Source: Pedobacter cryoconitis
GTDB taxonomy: Bacteria > Bacteroidota > Bacteroidia > Sphingobacteriales > Sphingobacteriaceae
Assembly (NCBI RefSeq): GCF_014207135.1
Contig: NZ_JACHCC010000013.1
Span: 124,001-188,000, forward strand
DNA length: 64,000 nt
Reading direction: 5' to 3'
The position numbers and the translations under genes were made by a program. This document shows, in pieces, positions 27,586-36,474 of this stretch. Each line of letters begins with the position of its first letter. The first letter of the stretch is position 1. The notes beneath the pieces are model-generated. The model made no database searches, was not told where the DNA came from, and worked only from the letters and a program-made list of their open reading frames with translations.

Positions 27586-27773
27586 ATAGCTGAGTATAAA
27601 AATCCGGTTTAACAGATCTAATTAACGCTTATTTACAAGGTTAAAAAAACATAATCGACTGGAGGAGAAAACATACCGACAAAGAACAGTTTCTGGACGA
27701 CGGAAAGATTTGCACCTAAGCCCTAAGGTTGATTACCTTGTCCATCATTAAATATACTTAAATTTCTGATTAG

Positions 27774-28871
27774 ATGAACCCGGTTAAAAGCAGATCTTAT
27801 ATTACCATACTTCTCCATTTGTTATTGTGGATGCTGTTTGCTTTTGTGCTGTTTTTTTATATTCCTTTATCCTGGAATATTGTGATACCGCCACAGTTCT
27901 GGGTCAAGCAATTTGTGATATTGTTTATCCTCATGTTTGTGTTTTATCTCAACAGTTATGTCCTTGTTCCCAGGTTATTATTGAAGGATAAGATCATGAC
28001 ATTTGTAGTTACTATGGTCATTATCTCGGTTGTTACAGGTTTGTTAACCAAAACACTGGATAATGCGTTGCATTTACCCGCGTTGCTGGATAAAGCATTT
28101 AAGGGAGGAGGAGGAATAAAGTTTCAGCGCCGGCAGGATAAACTTGATATCTTTCTGGCGATGTTAACCCTTTTTATTTTTGGTATCAGCACAAGTGTCA
28201 CCATGATTTTGAAGTGGCAGTCTGATAAACAACTAAGAGAGGCCCTCGAAAAAGAGAAGATAGGTTCGGAGCTGTCCTTTTTAAAGGCACAGATTAATCC
28301 TCATTTCTTCTTTAATACACTGAATAATATTTATGCTTTGACACATGTGGATGTAGAAAACTCGCGCAAAGCACTACATAAATTATCGAGAATGATGCGT
28401 TACCTTTTATATGATACGCAGGCTGGAAGTACACCTTTGAGTAAGGAAGTGTCTTTTATTGTGGATTATATTGAACTAATGAAGCTTCGTCTGAATGATA
28501 CGACTAAAGTGACTTTTGAAGGCCCTCTGATTAACAATGATATACAGATTGCGCCTATGTTATTTCTTCCTTATATAGAAAATGCCTTTAAACACGGGGT
28601 AAGTTCAGTGAAACCTTCGGTGATTGCTATAGAGCTGAGCATGGAGGATAATACACTGGATATGACAGTGCGGAATTCGATTTTTGCCGAAAACGCAGAA
28701 ATTGCGGATAATTATGGCGGAATAGGCCTGACTAACACCAAAAGACGACTGGATCTGTTGTATCCGGGAAAACATACTTTTTCAGCTGAAAAAGCTGAAG
28801 ATACGAATGAGTTTATTGTTCATTTAACCTTAGTACTTGATGATATTGAATTGCATAGCAGTAGACGATGA
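27774..28871 (+). CDS. LytS/YehU-type sensor histidine kinase
   Basis: The 365-residue protein has four likely membrane helices in residues 8-145 with a short extracytoplasmic part, then a His_kinase domain with the phosphoacceptor H177 in AQINPHFFFNTLNNIYAL and a HATPase region (MLFLPYIENAFKHG; YGGIGLTNTKRRLDLLYPG). It lacks a large sensor domain, so it may sense membrane stress. It is divergent from the MacAB-TolC operon and overlaps the gene for its regulator by about 32 bases, so the pair is probably coupled and probably controls the pump. Confidence 0.9.
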   Translation: MNPVKSRSYITILLHLLLWMLFAFVLFFYIPLSWNIVIPPQFWVKQFVILFILMFVFYLNSYVLVPRLLLKDKIMTFVVTMVIISVVTGLLTKTLDNALHLPALLDKAFKGGGGIKFQRRQDKLDIFLAMLTLFIFGISTSVTMILKWQSDKQLREALEKEKIGSELSFLKAQINPHFFFNTLNNIYALTHVDVENSRKALHKLSRMMRYLLYDTQAGSTPLSKEVSFIVDYIELMKLRLNDTTKVTFEGPLINNDIQIAPMLFLPYIENAFKHGVSSVKPSVIAIELSMEDNTLDMTVRNSIFAENAEIADNYGGIGLTNTKRRLDLLYPGKHTFSAEKAEDTNEFIVHLTLVLDDIELHSSRR

Positions 28872-29580
28872 GCCTCTAGCCCTTGGGCTGGTGTGCAGTT
28901 TTATTGAACAAACCCCGTTTCTTAATTTAGTAGGGAGTTTTTCGAGTGGGGTAAAAGCCCTGACATTGATCCATGAACAGCAGATAGATCTGATCTTTCT
29001 GGATATTCAAATGCCTGACCTGACGGGTATTCAGTTAGCAAGAATTCTGGACAGGCAGCCCGGCAGTAGCGGGCCAAGGGTTATATTTACAACCGCCTTT
29101 AATAATTTTGCGCTGGAAGGATATAAGGTTGACGCATTGGATTATTTGCTGAAGCCATTTAATTACGAAGAGTTCCTGATTGCTGCAAACAAAGGAAGGG
29201 CTTATGCTGAATTAGTCAGGCCCATACAGGCCCCGGCTTCGGCTCCTGCGGAACAGGAAGAAGAATATATATTCTTGAAAGTTGAATATCAACTGGTTAA
29301 GGTAGCTATTAAAGACATCCTCTATATAGAGGGATTGAAAGACTATGTAAAGGTGTACCTTGAAGAAACTGAGCGCCCCATTCTGACGCTGACCAGTCTG
29401 AAGGTCCTGGAGCAAAAACTTTCTTCTAAAATATTTATGCGGGTTCACCGCTCTTATATAGTTTCTCTTGATAAAGTGAATTCTGTAACTAAAAACAGTC
29501 TGCATATCGGGGTTCTCAGCATTACTGTCGGAGACCAATACAAAGAAGCATTTAATAGTTATCTAAGTCGCTGGATGTAA
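28840..29580 (+). CDS. LytTR-family response regulator
   Basis: ATG 28840 gives MILNCIAVDDEPLA, the normal receiver start; a TTG one codon earlier is not needed. The receiver domain (1-120) has D9, D10, phosphoacceptor D55 (FLDIQMPD) and a K in LLKPF. The LytTR DNA-binding domain (about 140-246) has YIEGLKDYVKVY and FMRVHRSYIVSLDKV. LytTR proteins bind paired direct repeats about 21 bases apart. It follows and overlaps the LytS-type kinase gene. Likely targets are the divergent pump operon and perhaps genes downstream. Confidence 0.93.
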   Translation: MILNCIAVDDEPLALGLVCSFIEQTPFLNLVGSFSSGVKALTLIHEQQIDLIFLDIQMPDLTGIQLARILDRQPGSSGPRVIFTTAFNNFALEGYKVDALDYLLKPFNYEEFLIAANKGRAYAELVRPIQAPASAPAEQEEEYIFLKVEYQLVKVAIKDILYIEGLKDYVKVYLEETERPILTLTSLKVLEQKLSSKIFMRVHRSYIVSLDKVNSVTKNSLHIGVLSITVGDQYKEAFNSYLSRWM

Positions 29581-29649
29581 GTAGATTGTAGGGTTGACTC
29601 CTGCTGCAATAATATTATTGTTATTTTGCAGGATCTAATCTGTCAGTCT

Positions 29650-30396
29650 ATGTCGAATCCTTTGAAGTTAATCTTCCTGTTAACGCTCCTCTTTTTTGCT
29701 TCTTGTTCTTCTGTGTATGTACCTAATGTACCCAACACACCTATGTTAAGTACACAGGGTGAATTTAGCGGGGGGGCGCATATCAATCTGAAAGGAGATG
29801 CCAACTTTAACGGGGCTTATGCTGTGGCCAGTCATATTGGTGTTTTGGCTGGGGGAGCGTATATGAAGGATGAGCGTACCCGTAAAGATATAAACCGTAA
29901 ACAGGTAGAAGCTGGCGCGGGTTACTTTAATACTTTCGGTCCTGAGAATAACAGGATCCTGGAAATATATGCGGGTATTGGAAGAGGGACAACCAACCGC
30001 ACTTTCAGAACATATGATGATAATATTTTAACGAATACAGAATTTCAGCAGGTTAATTATAATAAAACCTTTTTGCAATTCAACTATAGCTCTAAGAAGA
30101 ACAAAAACTTCCATCTCTTCGGGAACAACTACCCTTTAAATTATGGAACTGCAATACGTGTGAGTCACGTAAGTATGAGCCGGTTTCTGATTAATGGTGC
30201 TATGCAGCCCAAAGAAGACAACATCTTTGTGGAACCCATATTCTTTACCCGTATGCGCCTGAGTAAAGCTGTTCAGTTACAGTATACCACCAGCTATAAT
30301 CTGGGACTGAAAAACCGTAAATATATGACAGCAGGGAACTCGATTTTCAGCATTGGTGCGGTAATTAATACCGGCGGCCTGAAGAAGAAAGATTAA
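29650..30396 (+). CDS. Predicted outer-membrane lipoprotein of unknown function
   Basis: ATG 29650 (rather than an in-frame start at 29626) gives a lipoprotein signal with lipobox FFASC. The 248-residue mature part is beta-rich: FSGGAHINLKGDANFNGAYAVASHIGVLAGGAY, and repeated strand-like segments such as QVEAGAGYFNTFG, up to FSIGAVINTGG. This resembles small Bacteroidota outer-membrane barrel-like lipoproteins. I recognise no named family. TTATTTTG at 29621-29628 looks like an imperfect -7 element. It stands alone between the regulator gene and the long gap before the large surface-protein operon. Confidence 0.6.
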   Translation: MSNPLKLIFLLTLLFFASCSSVYVPNVPNTPMLSTQGEFSGGAHINLKGDANFNGAYAVASHIGVLAGGAYMKDERTRKDINRKQVEAGAGYFNTFGPENNRILEIYAGIGRGTTNRTFRTYDDNILTNTEFQQVNYNKTFLQFNYSSKKNKNFHLFGNNYPLNYGTAIRVSHVSMSRFLINGAMQPKEDNIFVEPIFFTRMRLSKAVQLQYTTSYNLGLKNRKYMTAGNSIFSIGAVINTGGLKKKD

Positions 30397-30565
30397 CAGA
30401 AAAATATACTATTTAACTATTTGTTTTTCTGGTTGTTATCTTTTGGTTTTAAAATATAATCAAGGTGTAAAATTAGTATTACCTGGATATTATTTTTAAT
30501 TACTATATACCTTTTATTGTGTTTTGGGAAAGTAATAATTTTTCTCTAAATTATTATACCCATAA

Positions 30566-30596
30566 TAAGGTATTTAAGCAGTGTAATTAGGTATTT
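30566..30596. promoter_or_regulatory. Direct-repeat pair, LytTR-operator-like
   Basis: TAAGGTATTT (30566-30575) and TTAGGTATTT (30587-30596) agree at 9 of 10 positions and are 21 bases apart, two helical turns. Known LytTR sites are imperfect 9-10-base direct repeats with this spacing, and a LytTR regulator is encoded one kilobase upstream. The link is inference. Confidence 0.35.
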
Positions 30597-30627
30597 TTCA
30601 ATCTCTTTTCAGAATATATTAAAAAAT

Positions 30628-30652
30628 TAATTAACTGATACACAGTTAATTA
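30628..30652. repeat. Perfect 10-bp inverted repeat
   Basis: TAATTAACTG (30628-30637), 5-base spacer ATACA, CAGTTAATTA (30643-30652). The spacing and lack of a T tract suggest a dimeric-regulator operator or mRNA hairpin rather than a terminator. Confidence 0.6.
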
Positions 30653-31052
30653 TGTAATTAAGTTGCTTAATGTTTGGATAATTTTGCTTTTAGTGCAATT
30701 AAATTCCGTTTCGGAATGGTAGATTAGCTCCCAAATTGACAGATTTTTGTAGATACTGGCTTACCTATGGGCTCTGAAATACAAATGTTCAATGCTTAAA
30801 TGATATTAAGTAAATATATTTCCAGCAATGAAAAACCATCTAAAGTACAACAGAAACGGTCTCTCTCCGAACCTCTTCATTCCACCTGAACGGTGTGATG
30901 TTTCAGAAGATTCCCAGTCGCAATTTTAAGTTATTAATAGAAACCAAATAAGAAGATGAATAAAGGGTGTGCTCTATAGCTGAGCGGGCCCGTTTATGCT
31001 TGTTTCCTGTTTTTTGGTTTAAATATATTCTACTATTTTATACAATACGCTC

Positions 31053-34000
31053 ATGAACAAAAAAGTTAAGCATTTCGCTATGCTTATCGGATTGCTGTTT
31101 GCATTCGGTGCTAAAGCTCAGGTTGGAATAGGTACTAACGTTCCCGACGCCAGTGCCCAATTGGAAGTACTGTCTACCTCAAAAGGTCTCCTTATCCCAA
31201 GATTGTCGCTTACACAACGTAACGATATCAATAATCCTGCCAATGGTTTATTAATTTATCAGACTAATAGTTTACCGGGATTTTATTTCTACAATAATGG
31301 ACAGTGGCAAAGACTGGTAAATAACTCTGAGTTAACTTCAGGAGGTAATGGAACGAGCGGAAATACGATCTTAAACGGAAACGTTGCTCCTTCGTCAAAT
31401 ATGGGTTCAAATGGTGATTTCTATTTGAATACCAGTACAAATACGTTATATGGACCTAAAGCATCAGGAAACTGGCCTTCTTCAGGAATTCTGCTGGTAG
31501 GTCCGAAAGGGGATCCTGGACTTCCGGGGAATTCTTTGCCCGTAACCGGGAAAACAGTCACATCGGGTGGTACAATCCTGATTGGTAATGGTCAGGAAGC
31601 GGTATTGAAGGACATTACGCTGGATCTGGCGGACAAGGCTGTTACTTCGGCAAAAATTGCAGATGGAACGATTGCTGACGTAGACCTGGATAAAACAAAT
31701 ATTCCACTGAGTGGTTTCGGGGCACCAGTTAAACATGTGTCCTTGGGAGGATACAGAATAACTAATCTGGCTACACCGACAAAAGATCAGGATGCGGCAA
31801 CAAAGAAATATGTAGATGACCTATTCACAGGACCAGCTGTCCCGGGACAACCTGGACAAGCGCCAAGCCTGAGTTTTGATGCGGCTTATAATTTATCTGT
31901 TAAAGGAGGTAATTCGGTAAGTCTTGCAGATCTTAATCAGTCTTTAAGTCTGGTGGGAACAGTGCTTTCTATCTCCGGACCAAGAAACAGCCAGGTAGAT
32001 CTTTTCTCTTTATTAAGTGGTGGAAGCGGCGGTGGCCTTGTGGCTCATGATGCCACGCTTACTGGACTTGGGAACCTGGGTAGCCCGTTGGGATTGGCCA
32101 ATTCGGGAGTTGTTCCGGGTGTATATAACTCTGCAAATATTACCGTAGATGCAAAGGGAAGAATTACTGCCGCAGCAAATGGCAGTGGTAGCAGTACAGG
32201 TGCAGTGACTTCGGTGGCTGTAACCTCAGCAAATGGTTTAACAGGTTCGGTGATTAATCCTTCAACTACTCCTAATATCACTCTGGGAACTTCTGTTAAC
32301 GGAGTTTTAATGGGGGCGGCTGGTGCAATTACTGCCGCGCCGACAACAGGTTCGGGAGCTGTGGTTTTAGCGAATTCACCAACATTGATTGCACCAAATA
32401 TCGGAAATGCAACGGGTAATATTGATGGGACTGCACGTAATGTGACTGGGATAGTTGGTCTTGTAAATGGTGGTACCGGTGCAAATAATGCCCCTGATGC
32501 AAGGACGAATTTAGGACTGGGAAATGTAGATAATACTTCGGATATCAATAAACCAGTCAGCGATGCGACAAGAACTGAACTGGATAAAAAAATAAATGCG
32601 AATGCACCGGTGACGGCTGCAACTAAAACAAAAATAACCTACGATGTCAATGGTTTAGTGATCAGAGGTGAAGATGCGACGACTGCTGATATTGCAGAAA
32701 CTACAAATAAGAGATATATAACAGATGCCCAGCTTACTTTAATTAATAACGTAACCAATACAAACACAGGTGATCAGATTGCACTTACAGTGCCGGTAAC
32801 GCCAAATGGGGCTTTGATCTCAACCAATGTTCAGGCTGCATTAGAAGAATTACAGGGGAAAATCACGACTTCAGCTGGTGGTGGTTTAACTGCGGTTAAA
32901 CATGACGGAACTTTAACGGGTGATGGTAACACAACACAGCTGGGATTGGCTGACAAAGCTGTAATGCTTACAAAAATGGCAGATATGGGAGCTAATTCAC
33001 TTATCGGAAGAAGTTCTGCCGGTACTGGAAGCCCTGAATATCTGACTGTCGGATCAGGAATCAGTTTAAGCGGTGGTGTATTATCTGCGAATGTTCCGGT
33101 TGCAACACCAGCTACTCCCGGATTAATGAATCCTGCTGATAAAGCTAAACTGGATGGGCTGACTAATTATAGTCTGCCTGTTGCTTCGGCTTCTGTATTG
33201 GGGGGTGTTAAAATAGGTGCAAACCTTAGTATTGATGGCAGTGGCGTACTATCTGCAATCAGTTCTGGTAGCAGTGGTATTACTGGCGTAACTGCAGGAG
33301 CTGGTCTGGCTGGTGGTGCCCTGACTGGGAATGCTACTTTAAGTCTGGCTACGATCCCTGGGAATACAATTCTGGGAAACATCGGAACAACAGATGCAGT
33401 GCCGACAGGCCTGACTGCATTAACTGTTAAATCAATTTTGTCTTTAGATAATGTTAAAAACCTGGATCAAACCAATGCGGATAACCTGACTACCGGAACT
33501 ATCAAGTCCGGTCTTTTCGGAAACGGAACTATTCCTGTCGGTGCATTGAAAACTACGGGTACTGCTGACGGAACAACTGTCCTTCGCGGAGATGGAACCT
33601 GGGGACCTATCACTGCTGGCTCACTGACTGGTATACTTCCGGTTGTAAATGGAGGAACAGGTATCGGATCATATACTGCAGGAAATTATATTAAGGCAGG
33701 AAATGCAACTACTTTAATCGAGGTTACGCCAGCGGTTTTAAAAACCGATCTTGGAATAGACCAGAAAGAGGATACCGCCAATAAAAGTATAGATGATACT
33801 TTCTCCGGTAATTCAGATACTAAATTCCCAACAGAAAAAGCAACAAAGACTTATGTTGATAAAACTGTTGCTGCAGCGGTAAAAGCGGCGGAAATAGGGG
33901 CTGGTGCTGTACCTGATGCAGATGCCATCACTAAAGGAAAATTAAAGCTGACGGGTGATCTGGGTGGAACTGCAGATGTGCCACAGGTAAACTTTGTAGG

Positions 34001-36470
34001 TGGTGTAACTGCTGGTGTGATTAAAGACGGCGTAACGCTCGCAAATGCAGCGACAGCGGTTAATACACCAAACACAATTGTCAAAAGAGATAACAGCGGC
34101 AACTTTTCTGCTGGTAAAATTACAGCAGATCTGTTGGGGAACGCAACTACGGCTACAACTGCAGGATCAGCAACTACTGCGGTTAATGTAACGGGTGTTG
34201 TGGCTATCGTAAATGGCGGAACAGGTGCAACAGATGCGCCGGGTGCCAGAGCAAATTTAGGTCTGGGTAATGTACAGAATACAGCAGATAAGGATAAAAT
34301 TGTAAGTGATGCTACACTGGCAGCATTAAATGGAAAAATAAATACATCGGATAAAGGTGCACCATCGGGTGTAACCCCGCTGGATGCATCAGGTAAAATT
34401 GATACTAAATATTTACCAAATTCTTTAACAGGCGCTGTAACTTATCAAGGCACTTATAACGCGGTCACCAATTCACCTGCACTGGCTTCTCCTTCTGGTT
34501 CTAATAAGGGTTATTATTTTGTAGTTACGGCAGCCGGAACGCAACAGGGTTTATCTCTTGGGCTGGGTGACTGGGTAATTTCAAATGGTACAACCTGGGA
34601 TAAAGTAAGCAGTAGCAGTACGATCTCAACTGTATTTGGCAGAACAGGCGCAGTTGCCGCTGCAGCTGGTGACTATAATACTGACCAGGTAACAGAAGCA
34701 GGGAATAAATACTATACTGATGCAAGGGTAAGTGCGAATGCGACAGTGGTTGGTAAAGAAAACTCTTCAAACAAAAGTACTGATGGCACACTGGCCAGTA
34801 ATTCGGATACTAAATTTCCGACGGAAAAAGCAACAAAAACATATGTTGACAGTAAGATTCCAGCATTTACAGCTGCTGATGCCAGCAAGGTTCTAACAGT
34901 AAATGGTGGTGGTACAGCAGCAAGCTGGGTTACCCCGGTTGGCGGTGGCGGTAGTGGAACAGTAACTTCAACCTCGATTGTGAATGCAAACGGGATTAGT
35001 GGTACTGTGGCTACACCAACTACCACACCAGCGATTACATTGGTTTTAGGAGATATCAAACCTATATCTGTCACAGCTACAGGAGCGATTTCTACAACGG
35101 GAACTATGAGTGCAAGTAATCTGAAAGGTACTAATACAGGAGACCAAACAGATATTACCGGTAAAGCGGGAACTGTAGATACCAATGCACCGATATCAGG
35201 TGATGTGACTACTACAGCTAAAAATACAGTGGCTATTAACCCTAATGCGGTGACTTATGCTAAAATGCAGGCTATGACCCCTAATAAATTATTAGGATCA
35301 GGTGCGTCGGGAACAGGGGTCAGTGAAATTACGCTGGGTACTGGTTTAAGTTTCTCAGGGAATACACTGAATGCAGCGACTGGTGGTGGTGGCGGATCAG
35401 TAAATAGTGTATCTGTGGTCTCCGCTAACGGAATCAGTGGGACAGTTTCTAATCCGACAACAACACCGGCAATTACACTGGCGCTGGGAGATATCAGACC
35501 AACTTCTGTGGTCTCGGCAGGAGTCATCAGTGGAAGTAACCTTTCTGGTACTAATACAGGAGATCAGAACATCATCCTTTCGGGTGATGTAAATGGCAGT
35601 GGTTTTGGCGCAATAACGACTACCATTGGTGTTAATAAAGTGACTTCTTCTCATATTCTGGACGGAACTATCGTTGCGGCTGATATAGCCAATCAAACGA
35701 TCACTGCCACTAAACTGAATAACATTACAGCAAACGGGACTGCAGGACAAGTGCTTTCTTCAAACGGAAGCGGTGGATTTACCTGGGCAACCGCTGGAGG
35801 TGGCGGAGGTACTACAGATTTAACTTATACTGCTGCGCCGACCCAGGGAACAATTACGCCGACTACTCCCGGAAAAGCGGTTATTATTCCGGGAGCAACA
35901 GCAGTTGCAGCCGGTCTGATGCCAAATACAGATAAATCTAAACTGGATAAGATTGATGATATCGTACAGGCTACTGATGCGAACAAAGTGTTAACGGTAA
36001 GCGCTGATGGTTCAAAGGCCAGCTGGGTAACGCCGGCGGCTTCCGGAGGTAGTTCATTGATTACTTATTATCTGAACAATAAGAAATACTTTATCAGGGC
36101 AACAGGCCCGGGTGTAACAGCTACTTTATCTGGTAATACAGTTACTGTAGTGATTCCGACAGGTGTAACCTTAGATTATTTTAAAGTCAAAACCAGCTAT
36201 TCAGAACTGGGCAGTCAGGCCTTCATGAATATTATTATTACAGATAAGAATGCGCTTTGGAATAACGGACCGGATGATTTAGTCGTACCTGTTGTTCAGA
36301 TTATCGATATCAACTCTGCATCACCGGTTGTGAATGCAGTAACGATGATGGGTGGTACCAACTTTGGTTTTACACTACAGGGATATTCGGGTGGAACGAT
36401 TAATCTGCAGACAAATAATATCAGTAACCACACAGGATCACTTGGTTTTTTTATCACAGTAAGACCTTAA
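31053..36470 (+). CDS. Large phage-fibre-like surface repeat protein, 1805 residues
   Basis: A signal peptide (ends GAKAQ) is followed by VGIGTNVPDASAQLEV and the Bacteroidota surface block STSKGLLIPRLSLTQRNDI...LIYQT...FYFYNNGQWQRL. The rest is low-complexity beta-repeat sequence very like phage tail fibres: three blocks with ANG(L/I)(T/S)G followed by (S/T)TTP-x-ITL, paired NLGLGNV-x-NT-(S/A)D-x-(N/D)K blocks, and KYVD or TYVD units preceded by TKFPTEKATK. It has an LPLSGFG-like block shared with the next gene. There is no T9SS C-terminal sorting domain and no S74 domain; the C-terminus is a unique beta-rich region (about 1640-1805). It is probably an extended, trimer-prone surface fibre, first gene of the operon. 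Confidence 0.7.
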   Translation: MNKKVKHFAMLIGLLFAFGAKAQVGIGTNVPDASAQLEVLSTSKGLLIPRLSLTQRNDINNPANGLLIYQTNSLPGFYFYNNGQWQRLVNNSELTSGGNGTSGNTILNGNVAPSSNMGSNGDFYLNTSTNTLYGPKASGNWPSSGILLVGPKGDPGLPGNSLPVTGKTVTSGGTILIGNGQEAVLKDITLDLADKAVTSAKIADGTIADVDLDKTNIPLSGFGAPVKHVSLGGYRITNLATPTKDQDAATKKYVDDLFTGPAVPGQPGQAPSLSFDAAYNLSVKGGNSVSLADLNQSLSLVGTVLSISGPRNSQVDLFSLLSGGSGGGLVAHDATLTGLGNLGSPLGLANSGVVPGVYNSANITVDAKGRITAAANGSGSSTGAVTSVAVTSANGLTGSVINPSTTPNITLGTSVNGVLMGAAGAITAAPTTGSGAVVLANSPTLIAPNIGNATGNIDGTARNVTGIVGLVNGGTGANNAPDARTNLGLGNVDNTSDINKPVSDATRTELDKKINANAPVTAATKTKITYDVNGLVIRGEDATTADIAETTNKRYITDAQLTLINNVTNTNTGDQIALTVPVTPNGALISTNVQAALEELQGKITTSAGGGLTAVKHDGTLTGDGNTTQLGLADKAVMLTKMADMGANSLIGRSSAGTGSPEYLTVGSGISLSGGVLSANVPVATPATPGLMNPADKAKLDGLTNYSLPVASASVLGGVKIGANLSIDGSGVLSAISSGSSGITGVTAGAGLAGGALTGNATLSLATIPGNTILGNIGTTDAVPTGLTALTVKSILSLDNVKNLDQTNADNLTTGTIKSGLFGNGTIPVGALKTTGTADGTTVLRGDGTWGPITAGSLTGILPVVNGGTGIGSYTAGNYIKAGNATTLIEVTPAVLKTDLGIDQKEDTANKSIDDTFSGNSDTKFPTEKATKTYVDKTVAAAVKAAEIGAGAVPDADAITKGKLKLTGDLGGTADVPQVNFVGGVTAGVIKDGVTLANAATAVNTPNTIVKRDNSGNFSAGKITADLLGNATTATTAGSATTAVNVTGVVAIVNGGTGATDAPGARANLGLGNVQNTADKDKIVSDATLAALNGKINTSDKGAPSGVTPLDASGKIDTKYLPNSLTGAVTYQGTYNAVTNSPALASPSGSNKGYYFVVTAAGTQQGLSLGLGDWVISNGTTWDKVSSSSTISTVFGRTGAVAAAAGDYNTDQVTEAGNKYYTDARVSANATVVGKENSSNKSTDGTLASNSDTKFPTEKATKTYVDSKIPAFTAADASKVLTVNGGGTAASWVTPVGGGGSGTVTSTSIVNANGISGTVATPTTTPAITLVLGDIKPISVTATGAISTTGTMSASNLKGTNTGDQTDITGKAGTVDTNAPISGDVTTTAKNTVAINPNAVTYAKMQAMTPNKLLGSGASGTGVSEITLGTGLSFSGNTLNAATGGGGGSVNSVSVVSANGISGTVSNPTTTPAITLALGDIRPTSVVSAGVISGSNLSGTNTGDQNIILSGDVNGSGFGAITTTIGVNKVTSSHILDGTIVAADIANQTITATKLNNITANGTAGQVLSSNGSGGFTWATAGGGGGTTDLTYTAAPTQGTITPTTPGKAVIIPGATAVAAGLMPNTDKSKLDKIDDIVQATDANKVLTVSADGSKASWVTPAASGGSSLITYYLNNKKYFIRATGPGVTATLSGNTVTVVIPTGVTLDYFKVKTSYSELGSQAFMNIIITDKNALWNNGPDDLVVPVVQIIDINSASPVVNAVTMMGGTNFGFTLQGYSGGTINLQTNNISNHTGSLGFFITVRP

Positions 36471-36474
36471 TCAT

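Larger units (their letters stand above)
30397..31052. other. 656-base AT-rich gap before the surface-protein operon
   Basis: This gap holds a weak hairpin after the preceding gene (CAGAAAAA 30397-30404 with TTTTTCTG 30424-30431), a direct-repeat pair (30566-30596) and a perfect inverted repeat (30628-30652). A 33-codon frame from ATG 30828 to TAA 30929 has no support beyond being open. Just before the operon, TTTG at 31013-31016 and TATTTTAT at 31034-31041 are a poor promoter match (17-base spacer, imperfect -7). The length suggests a regulatory leader, but no known riboswitch was recognised. Confidence 0.6.

Noticed and set aside
29604..29631. CTGCAA...TTGCAG hairpin after the LytTR gene as a terminator.
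   Set aside because: The stem is only 6 bp with a poor AT-rich continuation, and it overlaps a possible -7 element of the next gene.
30828..30929. A 33-codon open frame (ATG to TAA) in the gap before the surface operon.
   Set aside because: No hydrophobic or family pattern, no ribosome binding site and no coupling to a neighbour; open frames of this length are expected by chance.
32045..35750. Long open frames on the minus strand within the fibre gene.
   Set aside because: They are antisense shadows of low-complexity repeats, with no start context or family similarity.
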